Made by a program: the position numbers and the translations under genes. 64,000 nucleotides of DNA, from the NCBI GenBank assembly GCA_950022655.1, contig OX465584.1:29485469-29549468 (forward strand). The letters run 5' to 3'. The notes under the pieces were generated by a model. That model was not told the origin of the DNA, did not search any database, and worked only from the letters and a program-made list of their open reading frames with translations. Shown in pieces: positions 11,890 to 23,041 of this stretch; within the stretch, counting starts at the first letter, position 1, and each line of letters starts with the position of its first letter. The DNA comes from Alentia gelatinosa (Eukaryota > Annelida > Polychaeta > Phyllodocida > Polynoidae).

Positions 11890-12640
11890 AAAGGTGGGGT
11901 AGTTTCGTGTAGTGCTAGGTGGTGTAATATGTGAACGATGGTGTAATATGTGTGAGATAATATGGTGTGGTGTAACATGGTAGTGTAGTGTGAGGTGGTG
12001 TAATATGGTGTAGTGTGAGATGTAGCATGGTGTGGTGTAAGGTGTTGTGATGTAATGTAAGATGGTATAATAAAGTGTAGTGTGGGATGGTGTAATTTGA
12101 TGTTGAGATACCATGGTATGGTGTAATGTAAGGTGGTGTAGTGTGAGGTGGAGTAATATAGTACAATGTGAGGTGGTGTGGTGTAGTAGGCCTATGACAT
12201 GGTATAATATGACCTAGGGGGAGATTTAGCATGGTATAGTATGAGGTGGTGTAGTGTTGGCTTAATGTAGGATGGTATGATATGGTGTAGTGTTGGATGG
12301 TATAGTATGATGTCTGAGATAGCACAGTGTGGTGTAATGTATGGTGGTGTAGTGTGAGGTGGTGTAATATGATACAGTGTGAGGAGGTGTGGTGTAATGT
12401 AAGGTGGTATAACATGGTGTAGTGTTGGATGGTATAATACCGGTATGTTTGAGAAAGCATGGTGTGGTGTAATGTGAGGTGGTCTAGTATGAGGTGCATG
12501 GTGTATTATGGTACAGTACGAGATGGTGTGGTGTAGTAAGACATGGTATGATATCATGTAATGTGAGATTTAGCATGGTGTAGTGTGAGATGGTGTGGTG
12601 TAATGTAAGGTGGTATAATATGGTCTGTGTTGGATGGTGC
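11890..12640. repeat. degenerate GT/TAATATGG-type minisatellite, left block
   Basis: Continuous imperfect repetition of a roughly 20-25 base theme built from GGTGTAATATGG, TGTAGTGTGAGG and similar words. The array stops abruptly near 12640 at inserted DNA and resumes near 12910. Long His/Thr/Tyr-rich open frames on the minus strand (the longest 194 codons) simply reflect the strand bias of the repeat. Confidence 0.92.
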
Positions 12641-12908
12641 AATATTTATGGAAAACGTCCTGACCATGCTGTACAAGATACAAAATGAGATGATAATTTA
12701 TGGTTCATACGGAACGATGCATTTTCGCCGAGTTCTGCACAAACCGTAAATTATTATCGAATTTTGTGGCTTGTACAAAGATGGTTGTACATTATATATT
12801 TACTATTTACTATATACCCATGCCGTATATACTGTAAATACGCACCGTTTCGTCATATAACGTAAAAATACTGTACGGACCACTGGTCCATACACTAAAA
12901 TACTGACC
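12641..12908 (+). mobile_element. TIR/foldback element inserted in the minisatellite, copy 2
   Basis: This 268-base block has none of the surrounding GT repeat. It contains a foldback (arms within about 12662-12785, CATGCTGTACAAG against CTTGTACA...ATGGT) followed by a module at 12806-12903 nearly identical to 7891-7982 (TTTACTATATACCCATGCCG, CGCACCGTTTCG, ACACTAAAATAC). CTGACCATG lies close to both junctions. It is best read as a transposon copy that interrupted the minisatellite. Confidence 0.75.
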
Positions 12909-13470
12909 ATGTGGTGTAAGATGGTATGACATGGTGTAGTGTGAGTTGTAGCATTGTAAAGTGTTAGATGGTGCAATATCATTTTTGAGAGTACTGTAAG
13001 GTGGTGTGGTGTAGTGTGAGGTGGTGTAGTATGGTATAGTGTGAGGTGGTGGTGTTGTACTGATGAGTGTTTGTGTTGGTGGTGTTGATGTTGGTATTGG
13101 TGGGTGTAAGTCAGTCAGGGTTGGTGTTGATTGGCATTGGTGGGTGTTGCTGTGGTAGGGTGTTGATTCATGTAGGTGTTGCTAAGTGTTAGTATTGGTG
13201 GGTGCTGCTGTAGGTGTTGATCAGTAATGATGTTGGTGTTGGTCAGTGTGACTCGGTCGGTGTTAATTGTCGCCAGTGGGTGTTGATGTGGGTGGGTGTA
13301 GCTGTGGGTATTGTGTGGGTGGGTGTTGCTGTGGGTATTAATGTGAGTGGTTGTTGCTGGGGAGTTGATTTATAAAGGTGTTAATAGATATTAATTAAGA
13401 TGTTGGTTCATGTAGCTGCTGGGTGTTGATATGGGTGGGTGTTGCTTGGTGTTACAGTTGGTGGGTGTTA
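12909..13470. repeat. minisatellite right block, grading into GGTGTTG repeats
   Basis: The TAATATGG-type repeat resumes after the insertion to about 13050, then changes to words such as GGTGTTGATGTTGGTG and GGTGGGTGTTGCTG. No coding support. Confidence 0.85.
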
Positions 13471-13473
13471 CTG

Positions 13474-15624
13474 TGGGTGTTGATTCATTAAAGTGTTAAT
13501 GGGTATTGCTGTGGGTGTTGATTCATGTAGGTGTTGGTTGGTGTTTTTGGGTGTGTGTTGGTGGGAACTGCTGTGGGTATTGTTGGATGTTGGTGTTGGT
13601 GTTGGTGTTGGGGATGTTAGTGTTGGTGGTAGAAAGTCTGTCAGTGTTGGCACTAATTTGTTTTGGTGGGTTATGATGTGGGCATGTGTTGCTGTGGGTG
13701 TTGATTGGTGTTGCTGTGGGTGGGTGTGGCTGTAGGTGTTGAGTCATATAGGTTTTGGTGGGTGCTACTGTGGGTGTTGATGGGTGTTTGTGTTTCTGTT
13801 GTTGGATGTTGATGTTGCTGTTGGTTGGTGTGAGTCAGTCGATGTTTATTGGTGTTAATGTGAGTGGGTGTTGCTGTGGGTATTGCTGTGGTAGTAGTTG
13901 CTGGGGGAGTTGATTTATATAGGTGTTAATGGGTATTATTATATGCCTATCCACGAACGTCTATGAAATACTACCTGCTGCTAGGGGTGCATTAATAATA
14001 ATGTTCGCGCCCGCTGCTAAACATTATGCCGCACTAACGGTAGAATAACGTCGAAAAAACGAGATCTCATTTACATGACAACATCAAATACAAAATGGTG
14101 CATCACGTGTGTCGCTTCAAAAATTTAATCACATGTAAACCGTAAGCAAGACGATTTTTTAATCGTAAAAGACCTGAGATACAAATCATGTGGGTATTGA
14201 TTCATTAAGGTGTTAATGGGTATTGCTGTGGGTGTTGATTCATGTAGGTGTTGGCTGGTGTTTTTGGGTGTGTGTTGGTGGGAACTGCTGTGGGTATTGT
14301 TGGATGTTGGTGTTGGTGTTGGTGTTGGGGATGTTAGTGTTGGTGGTAGAAAGTCTGTCAGTGTTGGCACTGATTAGTTTTGGTGGGTTATGATGTGGGC
14401 ATGTGTTGCTGTGGGTGTTGATTGGTGTTGCTGTGAGTGGGTGTGGCTGTAGGTGTTGAGTCATATAGGTTTTGGTGGGTGCTACTGTGGGTGTTGATGG
14501 GTGTTTGTGTTTCTGTTGTTGGATGTTGATGTTGCTGTAGGTTGGTGTGAGTCAGTTGATGTTTATTGGTGTTAATGTGAGTGGGTGTTGCTGTGGGTAT
14601 TGCTGTGGTAGTAGTTGCTGGGGGAGTTGATTTATATAGGTGTTAATGGGTATTATTATATGCCTATCCACGAACGTCTATGAAATACTACCCGCTGCTA
14701 GGGGTGCATTAATGATAATGTTAGCGCCCGCTGCTAAACATTATGTCGCACTAACGGTAGAATAACATCGAAAAAACGAGATCTCGTTTACATGACAACA
14801 TCAAATACAAAATGGCGGATCGCGTGTGTCGCTTCAAAAATTTAATCACATGTAAACCGTAAGCAAGACGATTTTTTAATCGTAAAAGACCTGAGATACA
14901 AATCATGTGGGTATTGATTCATTAAAGTGTTAATGGGTATTGCTGTGGGTGTTGATTCATGTAGGTGTTGGTTGGTGTTTTTGGGTGTGTGTTGGTGGGA
15001 ACTGCTGTGGGTATTGTTGGATGTTGGTGTTGGTGTTGGTGTTGGGGATGTTAGTGTTGGTGGTAGAAAGTCTGTCAGTGTTGGCACTGATTAGTTTTGG
15101 TGGGTTATGATGTGGGCATGTGTTGCTGTGGGTGTTGATTGGTGTTGCTGTGAGTGGGTGTGGCTGTAGGTGTTGAGTCATATAGGTTTTGGTGGGTGCT
15201 ACTGTGGGTGTTGATGGGTGTTTGTGTTTCTGTTGTTGGATGTTGATGTTGCTGTAGGTTGGTGTGAGTCAGTTGATGTTTATTGGTGTTAATGTGAGTG
15301 GGTGTTGCTGTGGGTATTGCTGTGGTAGTAGTTGCTGGGGGAGTTGATTTATATAGGTGTTAATGGGTATTATTATATGCCTATCCACGAACGTCTATGA
15401 AATACTACCCGCTGCTAGGGGTGCATTAATTATAATGTTAGCGCCCGCTGCTAAACATTATGTCGCACTAACGGTAGAATAACATCGAAAAAACGAGATC
15501 TCGTTTACATGACAACATCAAATACAAAATGGCGGATCGCGTGTGTCGCTTCAAAAATTTAATCACATGTAAACTGTAAGCAAGACGATTTTTTTAATCG
15601 TAAAAGACCTGAGATACAAATCAC
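13474..15624. repeat. tandem array, three units, exact 717-bp period
   Basis: The landmark GCCTATCCACGAACG recurs at 13945, 14662 and 15379, both steps exactly 717 bases. Each unit is about 465 bases of GGTGTTG-type sequence followed by about 250 bases of non-repetitive DNA (13938-14188, 14655-14905, 15372-15623) that holds CGCCCGCTGCTAAACATTATG and, in units 2 and 3, the palindrome AACGAGATCTCGTT. Units 2 and 3 differ at only a handful of positions seen by eye; unit 1 is a little more diverged. Pro/Thr-rich minus-strand frames recur with the period and are not credible genes. Confidence 0.95.
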
Positions 15625-15885
15625 TATTTGTGAAAAATCATATGAAATCAGTGAAATGTCCCAATAACGTCCTAAAATTGGTAAACATCAGTGACTTGCC
15701 AACTGTCAAAGCATCGAGTCACAAAACATAAACAAACCCTGTCACCAAGGAAATTACATAAATAATCAAAATAACGGTCAGAAAATAATAACCGAAACGA
15801 TACATTATTATTATATAATTTTCTATGACATTAATTAAAGAAAAATTATTTTTTTTTAAATTACGAAAATATTTAGGTTTTTGGA
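15625..15885. other. no gene supported
   Basis: AT-rich sequence directly after the 717-bp array. A 73-codon minus-strand frame is hydrophobic and AT-driven, with no other support. Confidence 0.45.
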
Positions 15886-15890
15886 TAGTG

Positions 15891-16315
15891 GTTGCTAAGC
15901 AATGCATGTTTTCTAAAGTGGTTGCTAGGCAGATAAACAAAAAGAAGATTTGTTGCTAGGCATCCACTCTGGTCAACAAAACACCCGTTCACACCAACGA
16001 ATTCTTAAGAGTTGATTTATTAGGGGTAGGTTAGATCAGAATGACTCAAAGAGTCCTACAAATTGCTGTTGCTAGGGAAATTTTCATGAAAAGGGTAACC
16101 AAGGTAACATTTTTCTAGATAGGATTGAGAATTTTTTTTCTAAATGTACCATCCATACCTTTGATTGCATACTTCTATTAACAATTCTTATGCAGTATTA
16201 GATTGAAGTTCTAGACTATTATGAACTACCATTAAATATGTGGGATTTCCAGGTGCCCACAGAGGCTGAAATGGGGCATATATGGTACCCAACTTTGACT
16301 GGTTGCCATGGCAAC
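15891..16315 (+). promoter_or_regulatory. cluster of RFX X-box-like motifs
   Basis: GTTGCCATGGCAAC at 16302-16315 is a perfect palindromic X-box, the site bound by RFX transcription factors. Four half-site-like copies, GTTGCTAAGCAAT (15891), GTTGCTAGGCAG (15921), GTTGCTAGGCATC (15952) and GTTGCTAGGGAAA (16068), lie within 400 bases upstream. Motif identity is direct; function is inference. The same words also occur in transposable elements, so this may be a repeat. Confidence 0.35.
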
Positions 16316-16644
16316 AGTTTTTATATTTAACTGTACCCACCTATATCATAGATAACCCCTACCCATAGGGTATCACTGCCTAACTGGGTTTGGTCCTACT
16401 ATCAAATTTAATTTTCATCCCCTGAGAGGCCATTTGCATCGATTTCATGCAAAACACCCAAGTGTATTTGTCTATAATTCTAACACTGAGGAAGAAGCCA
16501 TAGGCGGAATCGACCAAAGTGCGGTGACTGAGCAATTGAGGAATAATTGCAAATTGTTTTTAATTTACCAGACCTCAATTATACACTTTTATCTTATCAC
16601 AGCCATGCTTCACATTTACTGCGGGGCCGGCGGAAGGAGCAAAC

Positions 16645-16770
16645 CGAGCACTAGCGGCACCCTACCGGGCACTAGCGGCAATACACCGAGAACTAGCGGC
16701 AACACGCGCCGGCCACCAGCGGGATATGGACTATATATACCCGGCGCTTTTCTTACCACGTCCTCACTCA
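16645..16770 (+). promoter_or_regulatory. 21-bp x3 GC-rich repeat next to a TATA box
   Basis: ACTAGCGGCA recurs at 16650, 16671 and 16692, an exact 21-base period, inside a GC-rich island (about 16618-16800). It is followed by TATATATA at 16732-16739 and a possible initiator, CTCACTC, around 16766, 34 bases downstream of the TATA start. This has the shape of a core promoter, possibly within a retroelement LTR. No good coding start was found just downstream. Confidence 0.3.
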
Positions 16771-17079
16771 TCTCCGCTGCAGCTGCGACATTTCTCCCAC
16801 CCACCGACCCCAGCATCACCTTCTTACTGCTAATTTTTAATTAAAAAATAGCCATTGTAGGCTAAGAAATCATGTGAATAAAACCACATCGTTCTTTTAT
16901 CTACAATGTTTTTAAGAATTGCAAAGTAAAAAACGTAGGAAATACATACGGTAATAAATCCTATTTTATCTCCAATTGTGTCTGAGTCAATTACCCAGAG
17001 ATGCAACTTGGACAATTGGGAATGAAACCAACGAGAGGGGGGGGGGTGCATAGCCTACACCTAATAGATAATGCTTCTG

Positions 17080-17270
17080 ACACACTCCGACAAATCGAAC
17101 ATGTTCAATTTTGTTGAACGGCCTGTGACACGGCCATTCTGTCGTAGCTCTATCGGAGTGTGTCAAAGTCCATGTGGTAACACAGGTTCCACTTCTACGA
17201 TAAACCAGTTTACAAGTGTGTCTGAGGCACAAATTGTGATAGTGGGACCCCAGCTTAATAGTTGCATTCA
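17080..17270. repeat. diverged relative of the 58.5-kb foldback family
   Basis: GTGTGTCTGAGGCACAAATT and GTGATAGTGGGACCCC at about 17215-17252 match the right terminus of the foldback at 58.5 kb (GTGTGTCGGAGGCGCAAATC, GTGATAGTGGGAGCCC). The left side, with GACACACTCCGAC near 17080, is a poor partner, so this copy is degraded or truncated. Confidence 0.5.
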
Positions 17271-17488
17271 TAAAAACCTACAATATGGCACCGACGCATC
17301 ATGATATACGCCGAAAAACCTATTATCGTAGATGCATCGTAAACATGATACACTGCTATGATACTACATGACTTCCCGACGGGCCCTTAATTCCTGGAAC
17401 CCACCAATGCGGACGCAGAATTCAGACCTTCTGAAACACCCTGACGTGCATCCAATTCAAGGCAATTGTGCGTCGCAAGGTGCGTCGT

Positions 17489-17606
17489 AGACTTGCTCAA
17501 GTCTTTGATTATGAACATTCATTTAATGATTAATCACAATCAGAATAAAGTTCATTAAAGTATGTATCCTTCTCTGACTGGTCCATGAATCAAAGACTTG
17601 TCCAGT
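17489..17606 (+). mobile_element. small TIR element (~118 bp), copy 1
   Basis: CAAGTCTTTGATT near the left end is mirrored by AATCAAAGACTTG at 17588-17600. The body matches a second copy at about 23042-23147 (AGACTTGCTCA, ATGAACATTCATT, AAGTTCATTAAAGTATG-like, CTCTGACTGG). The two copies show it is a dispersed MITE-like element. Confidence 0.7.
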
Positions 17607-17609
17607 AGA

Positions 17610-18860
17610 AACAGAATCTCCTGTTTATGACCCCAAGCCACTCCCTGTAATCCTATACTTCCTCCTACCCCTCACCCCTCTCCTCGTCCAGTTCCCTGGC
17701 CGCCTGTGTTGTCATTGCAATAAATTTAGCCTACTGCTGACTGTGACCCGATTAAGATCAAAGTGAGAGGGTATCAATCTCCCATCAGATATCTGACCAG
17801 TAACCATGATATCTGTATCCCAGCGAGGAGGGTAGACATAAGGTGCAGGGACTGGAGCCAGTCTAGGTGCGTCGGTGTGCGTTGGAAGCCCGGTGGGTTC
17901 CCCGCTTGATTCTGTCTGTCGGCAGTCTCTTCAGATATCACACTTTGCAAATCTAGCACGTCTGAGAACCGAGCTTAAAACGTTCTTATTGCTATGATTT
18001 ATTCCAATTTGTCTCGCCCAAGAGGTGCGGAATCTGAAACATTATTGATTTTCTCTGCTTGAAAGGTATCAGTCAATCTCGAGGCAAAATTCGAGGCAAT
18101 GTGTTGATGAGAGTTATTACTCAATTAACAAGGATGAATGTCAATTACGATGCGCTATTCATGTCAAACTCGCATTAAGTTTTATGTCCGCAATACATTA
18201 GACTCCGTCAAACCTGATAAACCTTCACCACATCAGTGGAATGAAACGGAGAATAACTCTAATGGTGCCATTCTTAAGACACAGCCTCACTCCCCAAGCT
18301 GAATCTATGCTCTCTTTCGGTATGGGTGTTGAACTGTAGGGAGAGTGTGAGGACGTGAGAATCGGCGTAAAAGGCAAACCTTGTTTCAGCCAATAGGAGT
18401 TGCCCTAACAAAGAGACTTGGGAAGCGTGAAAGGAACCTGGTTGCGCCACCAAGCGGAAGGCGGCTAGTGACATTCAAAATGGCCGCTGGGTTTAGAGGA
18501 CAGATCTAAATCAAGAGTGACAATGAATCATGGAAGTTAACGTCATTTGCTAACAGCTGGAGCACACAAAAAAAGCAAAACATTCACACTACAGTTCTCC
18601 GCAAATACATAGACATGCGCAATGGGCGCAGATAGCTACCTCATTAATATGCATCTTTCTCTCCTCCTAGGCAACTGGTCAATAAACCACATTAGCTCTT
18701 AATATAACCGGTGCTAGGCAAATCCGTGGGAATATTAATAAAACCAGAACTAACAGGAAATCAGCACTCAGTCGAGCAAGGAGGAAACTCTATTTTCCGG
18801 ACCATTAACTGTTCCCGCAACCTTAGGTCCATCGGAATCAACACCGATCCACGCTTATCA
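17610..18860. other. no gene supported
   Basis: Mixed-composition DNA with short open frames on the minus strand at 17774-17959 and 18274-18474. Neither is flanked by matching splice or promoter signals and no domain is recognisable. Confidence 0.4.
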
Positions 18861-18880
18861 TGCGGAATACGACCACCTCT

Positions 18881-18916
18881 ATGCAAATGAGACTAGTATA
18901 CTACGAGTATTTGCAT
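18881..18916. promoter_or_regulatory. inverted pair of POU octamer motifs
   Basis: ATGCAAAT at 18881-18888 and ATTTGCAT at 18909-18916 form an inverted pair 20 bases apart around a TATAC-like centre. The octamer is the POU-factor site, also used in H2B promoters, but no histone coding sequence lies nearby. Functional relevance is inference from motif match only. Confidence 0.2.
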
Positions 18917-19229
18917 CTCATTAACGCAGTCAGGGCAAGACCCATGGCTATTGGTTTTCCACGACTATCCACTTGCAGAGAGAAGGATTTCCCCATTATA
19001 CAGCACTACGCCCGAAGCATGCTTTTTCTCCCTAGTGGTGCCCGCGATGTGGCCATACATTATGCGCCATACAACAAAGCTGCAGACAATGCCAGCACAA
19101 TTAGAGCACGAGGTCTATCAATTATATATAACAACGTGCATCGTCTTAGTGATTGCACCCTAATTAATGATTCTTATACAATATTGCTGAATCTCGTCTT
19201 TGGTTCACTCCGGTTTCTTGTGCATTGAC

Positions 19230-19800
19230 AGAACAACTTACTGGCACATAAGAAAACGAGTTCTTGATAACTGCCAAAAGAGAAACTTTCTTATTTCCTA
19301 TCAGTAAGTGCTGAGTGACAGATGGTGTATTTCTTTGTGTATTTTCTATGTCTCTATATCATTCCGACAGTCTGTTAATGAGCGAAATCAAAACGATTAA
19401 TATTCAGCTTTACATACAATAAAAAGATGGAAACATTTCCACAATCACATTTCCACAGACTAACCTTATTTCAGATAACTTCATCAAGCAGCAACTCTGC
19501 CAAAATGCTTTTCGAAGCACACCCGATAAACATACATTCTGCGATATGGTTCGTTGTATATCATATCATGCAATTATAAAATTCAAACTATCAGTATGCA
19601 ATTTTCATTATAGTATTCCTAGGAACAGTTCGTGAAATGATCATGAAAGTATATAAAGTATCATGATATGGGTGCCTAGCCCCACAAAACACTCAGTTCT
19701 TCTTTGATAGAAGTCGGAATTGGACAAGCTTTTTGTACATTTCCTGAGGTTATTCTGTCAATTCAAGAGACCCTAGAAAGTAATTTAAAAACACATTGTT
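19230..19800. other. no gene supported
   Basis: AT-rich sequence without exon-like blocks or recognised repeats. Confidence 0.45.
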
Positions 19801-19959
19801 ATGGATCCTGGCTTGCATGCTCTTAGGACACACCCTTTATTCCCAAAGGCAGATGGGCGTGGCAGAGCAGTTCACAATGTTTACAGTGTAGAGGTAGCTG
19901 GATTGTACCTCATCAAACGGGGGAAATATCTTGTAGGACAATCATCAGTCATGAGTTAA
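19801..19959 (+). CDS. unidentified 52-codon open frame, candidate exon or micro-ORF
   Basis: The frame starts at an ATG and encodes 52 residues, beginning MDPGLHALRTHPLFP and containing VEVAGLYLIKRGKYLV, an alternating hydrophobic stretch typical of real beta strands rather than random AT-rich translation. It is closed by a stop a few codons upstream. No promoter, signal peptide, membrane segment or domain is visible. A frame of this length can easily occur by chance; its composition is the only argument for it. It could be a transposon remnant. Confidence 0.15.
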   Translation: MDPGLHALRTHPLFPKADGRGRAVHNVYSVEVAGLYLIKRGKYLVGQSSVMS

Positions 19960-20336
19960 CAATTAAAGCCGGTAAGATCTAAACATATAGTTACATTACT
20001 CTGAAGGAATCCGTAAGGCTGGAAATAAAGAAGTGCATATTTATGAATAATTGGCAATCAAATCCTTTATTCCTCACAGTTAATTACATGGAATTATATG
20101 CATTAATTCACGAGTCTAGAGGATTATTATATTTCGTTTTGGAATTGTTGTAATTCATTTATTTCTTTAAGTTCTTATTTCTTAATAGTGTTCGTTTGAA
20201 CATGGTCATAAGTATATGCGAAGAACATGAGGGCAAAGTGAGGAGATCCGTCATTCAGAGCACTTCCTAAAAGAAGGCCAGTGAGATGTGCTCCCCTCAT
20301 TGAATTGAGATACGGAAATGGAGGTCGGATGAACCT

Positions 20337-20885
20337 TCAATGTTGAATTGTTGGAACGTTGAACAGCGCCTGGATTGATGGCAAAGGCCGGGAATGAAAC
20401 AGAGAATCCAATGTCTCGTCGCAATAATTCGGATCCTCTTGTTTTTTCGCACAGAGCCTTTCCCCTTCTCCCTCCACATCGATTGAGAAAAAAAGAGAAA
20501 AGAAAAGAGAACACACGACCACAGTTCCTCTGACAACTGTCGTATCGTAAAAGACATCTGACCAATATTTGACACGGACAGGCTTGCAACTTGGCAGCTT
20601 TGTGGCTTTGCAGCCAGAGCCTCTGCGGATGATGTGACAGTGGGAGTGTGGGGGTCTGGGATGGAGTAAACAGCGATTGTGAGGTGGTGTGTGTTCAAAC
20701 ACTGAGTCTGCATGAAGAGACACAGCAGTATGAAGCACACGTGTTAACAGGGGCGCCACCAAGGCTTCACATTCTGCGTTAGATGAACGTTCCCTCGTAT
20801 CTACAAGGCGTTCGGTGGCTCTCTCAGTGTGGCCCCAGCCAATTGGAATAACATCGCGAGATTGGATACAGTGTTGACGGCACAC
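20337..20885 (-). CDS. 182-codon open frame, unidentified and doubtful
   Basis: The longest open frame outside low-complexity DNA. Two other minus-strand frames (112 and 147 codons) overlap it, which suggests a locally low stop density rather than one selected frame. The translation has no recognisable domain. It includes a Phe-rich run caused by an A/G-rich stretch near 20490. No promoter or splice boundary was found. A frame this long is expected roughly once or less in a window of this size and composition, so chance is a real explanation. Confidence 0.12.
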   Translation of the reverse strand: MCRQHCIQSRDVIPIGWGHTERATERLVDTRERSSNAECEALVAPLLTRVLHTAVSLHADSVFEHTPPHNRCLLHPRPPHSHCHIIRRGSGCKATKLPSCKPVRVKYWSDVFYDTTVVRGTVVVCSLFFSLFFSIDVEGEGERLCAKKQEDPNYCDETLDSLFHSRPLPSIQALFNVPTIQH

Positions 20886-21129
20886 ATACTGTAAGCTGGC
20901 TCCTCTGATTGAATCTGAGATAGCGGATCTTCTAAACTGGGATGAACTGGATGAATGTTTATGATAAGGGTCAGAAAGTCGCCTTTGTTGACAACACGAG
21001 GCTTTCGGCTTTCACCTTCAAAATATCTCTGTGCCCCTTTTCCTGGTGCTTGCATCACTACATGTATTTGATCCTACCCCTTTTCCCTCGTTTAATCTGT
21101 TTCTTTTCTTTCCATCTTTCATCTACTCA

Positions 21130-21870
21130 TTCCTGTTGCCAAGGAGGGTAGCAGATGAACAATGGCCAACATAACAAAGGCCAACAGTTGCCGTTTTATT
21201 GGATTCATTTGTAGCGCAGCATCAATTTCAGATGTATCCCATTTCAATTTCAATTCGATCTGCAGTGTTTTACCTGAGGAGAAAGCCTTTGATAACAGCT
21301 TCAATATATTTTTTCTATGCTTATTGACATAATGACAACGAAAGACTCCATGTGAGTTGGAGAGTATTTATAAACAAAAACGACAATTACAGGAAATAAA
21401 ATTTATTATTTATAAGAAATACACAAATTGTAAGTTTTGAAACTCTTAATGGCTGAAAAACGTTCAGAATTCGGTAGTATAATACCATGTTGTTGTACAC
21501 ATAATCAAATCTGTTATGATGTGTAGTAACAAAATACCCAGGTTTGGTATATATTTCGAACCTTATGATAGTGAGAAGTGAAATTTGACATATAACATAC
21601 GTTTTGTTATAATAAGTTGATAAGAAGATAAATACTGACCGCTATTTGAGTGATATGAAATAAAACTGTTTGGTAAATATTTACCAAGAGTTGAAATGAA
21701 ATACCAGATTGGTATTAATTTATCAGTACTTAAAAGTATAAACAAGACATCTTATTGTTATAAAATGTGAAAGATAAGGATAAAGATATGAAACATCAAA
21801 ACGATAGTCTTGAAATTGGAGCCTTTTTAAAAATCTTTCAGGGTGGGGAAAAGGAAAATGTTTCCCGACC
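21130..21870. other. no gene supported
   Basis: Strongly AT-rich with only short hydrophobic open frames; nothing recognisable. Confidence 0.45.
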
Positions 21871-21879
21871 TGACACCGA

Positions 21880-21947
21880 GTTCTCAACGACGCCGAGTGC
21901 ACAGAGTGGTCGTGACGTCACGTGAATGTGTGTTGGAAGTTGAGAAC
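21880..21947. promoter_or_regulatory. CRE/E-box composite inside a 9-bp inverted repeat
   Basis: TGACGTCACGTG at 21913-21924 combines a full palindromic CRE with an overlapping CACGTG E-box. It is bracketed by GTTCTCAAC (21880-21888) and GTTGAGAAC (21939-21947), a perfect inverted pair. The surrounding 100 bases are relatively CpG-rich. The motifs are direct observations; any regulatory role is inference. Confidence 0.25.
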
Positions 21948-22079
21948 GACAGGTGGCGTGTATGAGCATTGTGGTGGGGTTGTCGCGTTGACCTGTCAGG
22001 TGGCATGACAAAGGTGGGGATATCTGTTGTCTTCTGAACTCGTCAGGCCGTTAATACTCACACGCTCGTCATAATTCCC

Positions 22080-23040
22080 CACATATGAATCTTGTTAAAA
22101 TGTCAAGGAGACAAATATATACAAAATACAATTCATTTCCATTAATCACTCATTGTACAATGCTCAATTTATTTGGGAGCTGAGGGATCCCACTTTATGT
22201 ACCTGGAACTTCAAAGAACTGATGTAATATTGTCAAGATTCAATAAAGAAAGTTGTCCAAAAAAAATATATTCATGATTTATTCTGTTCACATTGGATCA
22301 CCGATTGTATTATCCCTGACACCATTTCGTTCCCTCTGTTAATTCGCAGGCAATTGAACACGGCTTACAGACATTTAAGCTTATCCGAGCAACTCAATGA
22401 AGGTCATTGCGGGAATATGCGCTTGAGAAAGGAGAGTATTAAAGAAACGACGGATTAGATGTATTGCCAAGGTCTCATCTGCCTCACTGCCAAGGGGGAG
22501 GGGGAGAAGTCATCACCAGCCGATAATAAATTTGGAAATTATCATCCTCGTAAATCTCTCTTCTTTCTTCTATTGTTATGCCATAGGTGTAAATTCATCA
22601 TTCCATTATTCCTACTGTGTAAATGGGTGGAGTGTACAACCAGGGTGGCAGATATATGTTTTACAAGCTCGACAACATGGTCCCAAGTGAGTAGTAGGTC
22701 TAAAAGTATTGTACATACAGCAATGCAGTAGAGGTGCTAACATATCTCCCTTTTTATAAATTGCTGAAATGGCGGCAAGAATGAATGTAGCCATCTCCAT
22801 TCTACAAATTATTGATTACACCCCTACGTTTTTTACGATGCACGCTAGAAGAGTAATGCTACCATAACGAAGCCAAGACGTGATCACAATGATAGCCCTG
22901 CTGGAAAAGTTTGTATTAATGGAACAAAAGATGTTTAGAGGAAAGTGAATTATGAGTAAATACATCCTATTAGATCACGTTGGCTGCATGTGGGTTGACA
23001 TCCCACATGGCAGTGTCTTGCATCCCCGCTTACTACACTT
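22080..23040. other. no gene supported
   Basis: AT-rich DNA. A 90-codon frame at 22459-22731 has no domain or flanking signals. Confidence 0.4.
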
Positions 23041-23041
23041 T

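Noticed and set aside
11809..12557. Minus-strand open frames of 101, 194 and 121 codons
   Set aside because: They are translations of a degenerate GT-rich minisatellite in all frames (His/Thr/Tyr-rich) and have no other coding evidence.
13468..15181. Repeated Pro/Thr/Asn-rich minus-strand frames and an opposite-strand Val/Gly-rich frame
   Set aside because: They recur with the 717-bp array because 717 is divisible by three; composition follows the GGTGTTG repeat.
18860..19228. 122-codon frame near the octamer pair as a histone or regulated gene
   Set aside because: The translation has no histone fold sequence or any other recognisable domain, and an overlapping frame is equally open.
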